Assembly: GCA_014763615.1 (NCBI GenBank)
Contig: JACXVB010000002.1
Span: forward strand, 62,001 to 126,000
DNA: 64,000 bases
Direction of reading: 5' to 3'
Source of the DNA: Sphingobacteriales bacterium
Lineage (GTDB): Bacteria; Bacteroidota; Bacteroidia; Sphingobacteriales; Sphingobacteriaceae
The first letter of the stretch is position 1. Each line of letters starts with the position of its first letter. The notes beneath the pieces were generated by a model. That model ran no database searches. It was not told the DNA's origin and was given only the letters and a program-made list of their open reading frames with translations. The translations under genes and the position numbers were made by a program. Positions 63,283 through 64,000 of the stretch are shown here, piece by piece.

Positions 63283-64000
63283 TTAAAAGTCTCTTTCTTT
63301 TTTAGATTCGTTTTTCACGATAAAAAGTTCTTTTGGCAATTCCATCCGCTGCATTTTCTTTCCTTGCACTTGCTCTAACTTTTTAATCACATCTAGTTCT
63401 AACTCGGTTGCAAAAGTTAAAGCTAACTGATCTATTTGTGTATTATCCTCAATCAATAATCTTCTGGTGTAAACCACTTCATCTTCTGGAAGGTCGAAAT
63501 GCAAAATGCAAGGAAAATCATTCACACTTAAATTCTCTGCATCTTCATTTACAAGAATTAAAATTCGGCCTTTCGGCGATAGCTTAAAATCATCCAGATG
63601 AGTAAAACTATTTTTACTGATTTGCTCCAAACGATACACGCCAATCTCGTCGCCAAAATCAGCAGAAAGCTTTTTATACACAGTTTCCGCAGTAAATTTA
63701 GCGTTTACAAATAAAATCACCTTCTCAAAAACTTCCTTATCTGCCATCAGCATTTCTAAAAGGTAAAGTTTGGTGCTAAAATTAGGCACCACATATAAAA
63801 GCTGCTCAACGGTATTCAATTGCTCATCACCAAAATCTTCTACCTCAATTACATTGGGTATTTCGATAAAAGTTTCAAACATTTTCTCTAAACGATCATG
63901 GTAAACCGATGAGCAAACTAAAAATTGCGCTTTTCTGGTGCTTCTTGCTAATTCATTGGTAGGTAAAGTCAATCCTTTTTTAATAATGATATCTGCATCA
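63283..64000 (-). CDS. DEAD/DEAH-type helicase, C-terminal portion (runs off right edge)
   Basis: The reading frame stays open to the right edge (about 239 codons visible to the stop), starting ADIIIKKGLTLPTNELARS at the edge; the TTG near 63972 is only an internal codon. The visible portion has the second RecA-like lobe of a superfamily 2 RNA helicase: FLVCSSVYHDRLEKMF, VIEVEDFGDEQ, VILFVNAKFTAETVYKKL, ILILVNEDAENLSVNDFP and VVYTRRLLIEDNT. The canonical HRIGR of DEAD-box proteins is replaced here by YTRR. A Bacteroidota DEAD/DEAH helicase of unknown target is likely. The N-terminal lobe with the Walker motifs lies outside the window. Confidence 0.75.
   Translation of the reverse strand, partial: DADIIIKKGLTLPTNELARSTRKAQFLVCSSVYHDRLEKMFETFIEIPNVIEVEDFGDEQLNTVEQLLYVVPNFSTKLYLLEMLMADKEVFEKVILFVNAKFTAETVYKKLSADFGDEIGVYRLEQISKNSFTHLDDFKLSPKGRILILVNEDAENLSVNDFPCILHFDLPEDEVVYTRRLLIEDNTQIDQLALTFATELELDVIKKLEQVQGKKMQRMELPKELFIVKNESKKERDF

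Overview
The window looks like chromosomal DNA of a Bacteroidota species, most likely Sphingobacteriaceae (Pedobacter-like). The evidence is: AT-rich sequence with short intergenic spaces, the phylum-specific -7 promoter word TAnnTTTG upstream of several genes, TonB-dependent receptors with a carboxypeptidase-like N-terminal domain, lipoproteins, a long-form IspG, RNase Y, LytTR-type two-component regulation and a putative OlsF-type ornithine lipid synthase. The genus is inferred from gene content, not from a marker comparison. Gene content is mostly housekeeping, with small accessory insertions.

Layout. 1-3.0 kb: a 5'-truncated MutS C-terminal remnant at the left edge, an acyl-CoA dehydrogenase, and apt coupled to a membrane-anchored helix-hairpin-helix protein. 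3.1-6.4 kb: the OlsF-like fused acyltransferase, then a small membrane protein, an ECF sigma factor and a multi-span membrane protein in tight series. 6.4-11.5 kb: a TonB-dependent receptor followed by a beta-helix-like lipoprotein, then an Mpo1-like protein. 11.5-18.3 kb (all minus): rpsT, radC, pheT, a VapBC-like toxin-antitoxin pair whose 55-residue antitoxin is easily missed, a GC-rich hairpin repeat, a coiled-coil protein, zapA, a strong 6S RNA candidate and rny. 18.3-27.4 kb: a zinc phospholipase C-like protein, two tandem glycosyltransferase paralogues, glycyl-tRNA synthetase, a TPR histidine kinase, a lactonase-family protein and an Old Yellow Enzyme. 27.6-38.3 kb: a second TonB receptor, alanine dehydrogenase, a DUF3891 protein, a LiaF-like/DUF4288/LytS/LytTR cluster, ligA, a DUF6913-like protein and dapA. 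38.3-51.1 kb: an M1 peptidase, a carboxypeptidase-regulatory-like protein, an ArsC-like protein, pth, tsaD, the large TamB-like protein (apparently starting at ATT), ribBA, an LptF/G permease, a START-like protein and tRNA-Met. 51.2-64 kb: an AAA ATPase/DUF4143 gene behind three related palindromes, ispG, a second M1 peptidase, a GYF-RDD/LiaF-like/PspC membrane-stress cluster, an SDR, MlaE/MlaF, a SAM methyltransferase, a lipoprotein and a helicase running off the right edge.

How the genes work together. Much of the window serves the envelope: LPS and phospholipid traffic (LptF/G, TamB, MlaEF), lipid synthesis (OlsF-like), nutrient uptake (two TonB receptors) and envelope sensing (two LiaF-like clusters, an ECF sigma locus, a TPR kinase). 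The rest is central information processing and cofactor or amino-acid supply.

No CRISPR array, rRNA operon, prophage or insertion sequence was seen. No gene-free stretch exceeds about 300 bases. The observations I would check first are the 6S RNA between zapA and rny, the AUU start of the TamB-like gene, the triple CTCAAT palindromes before the AAA/DUF4143 gene, and the hidden antitoxin with its 16-bp palindrome.
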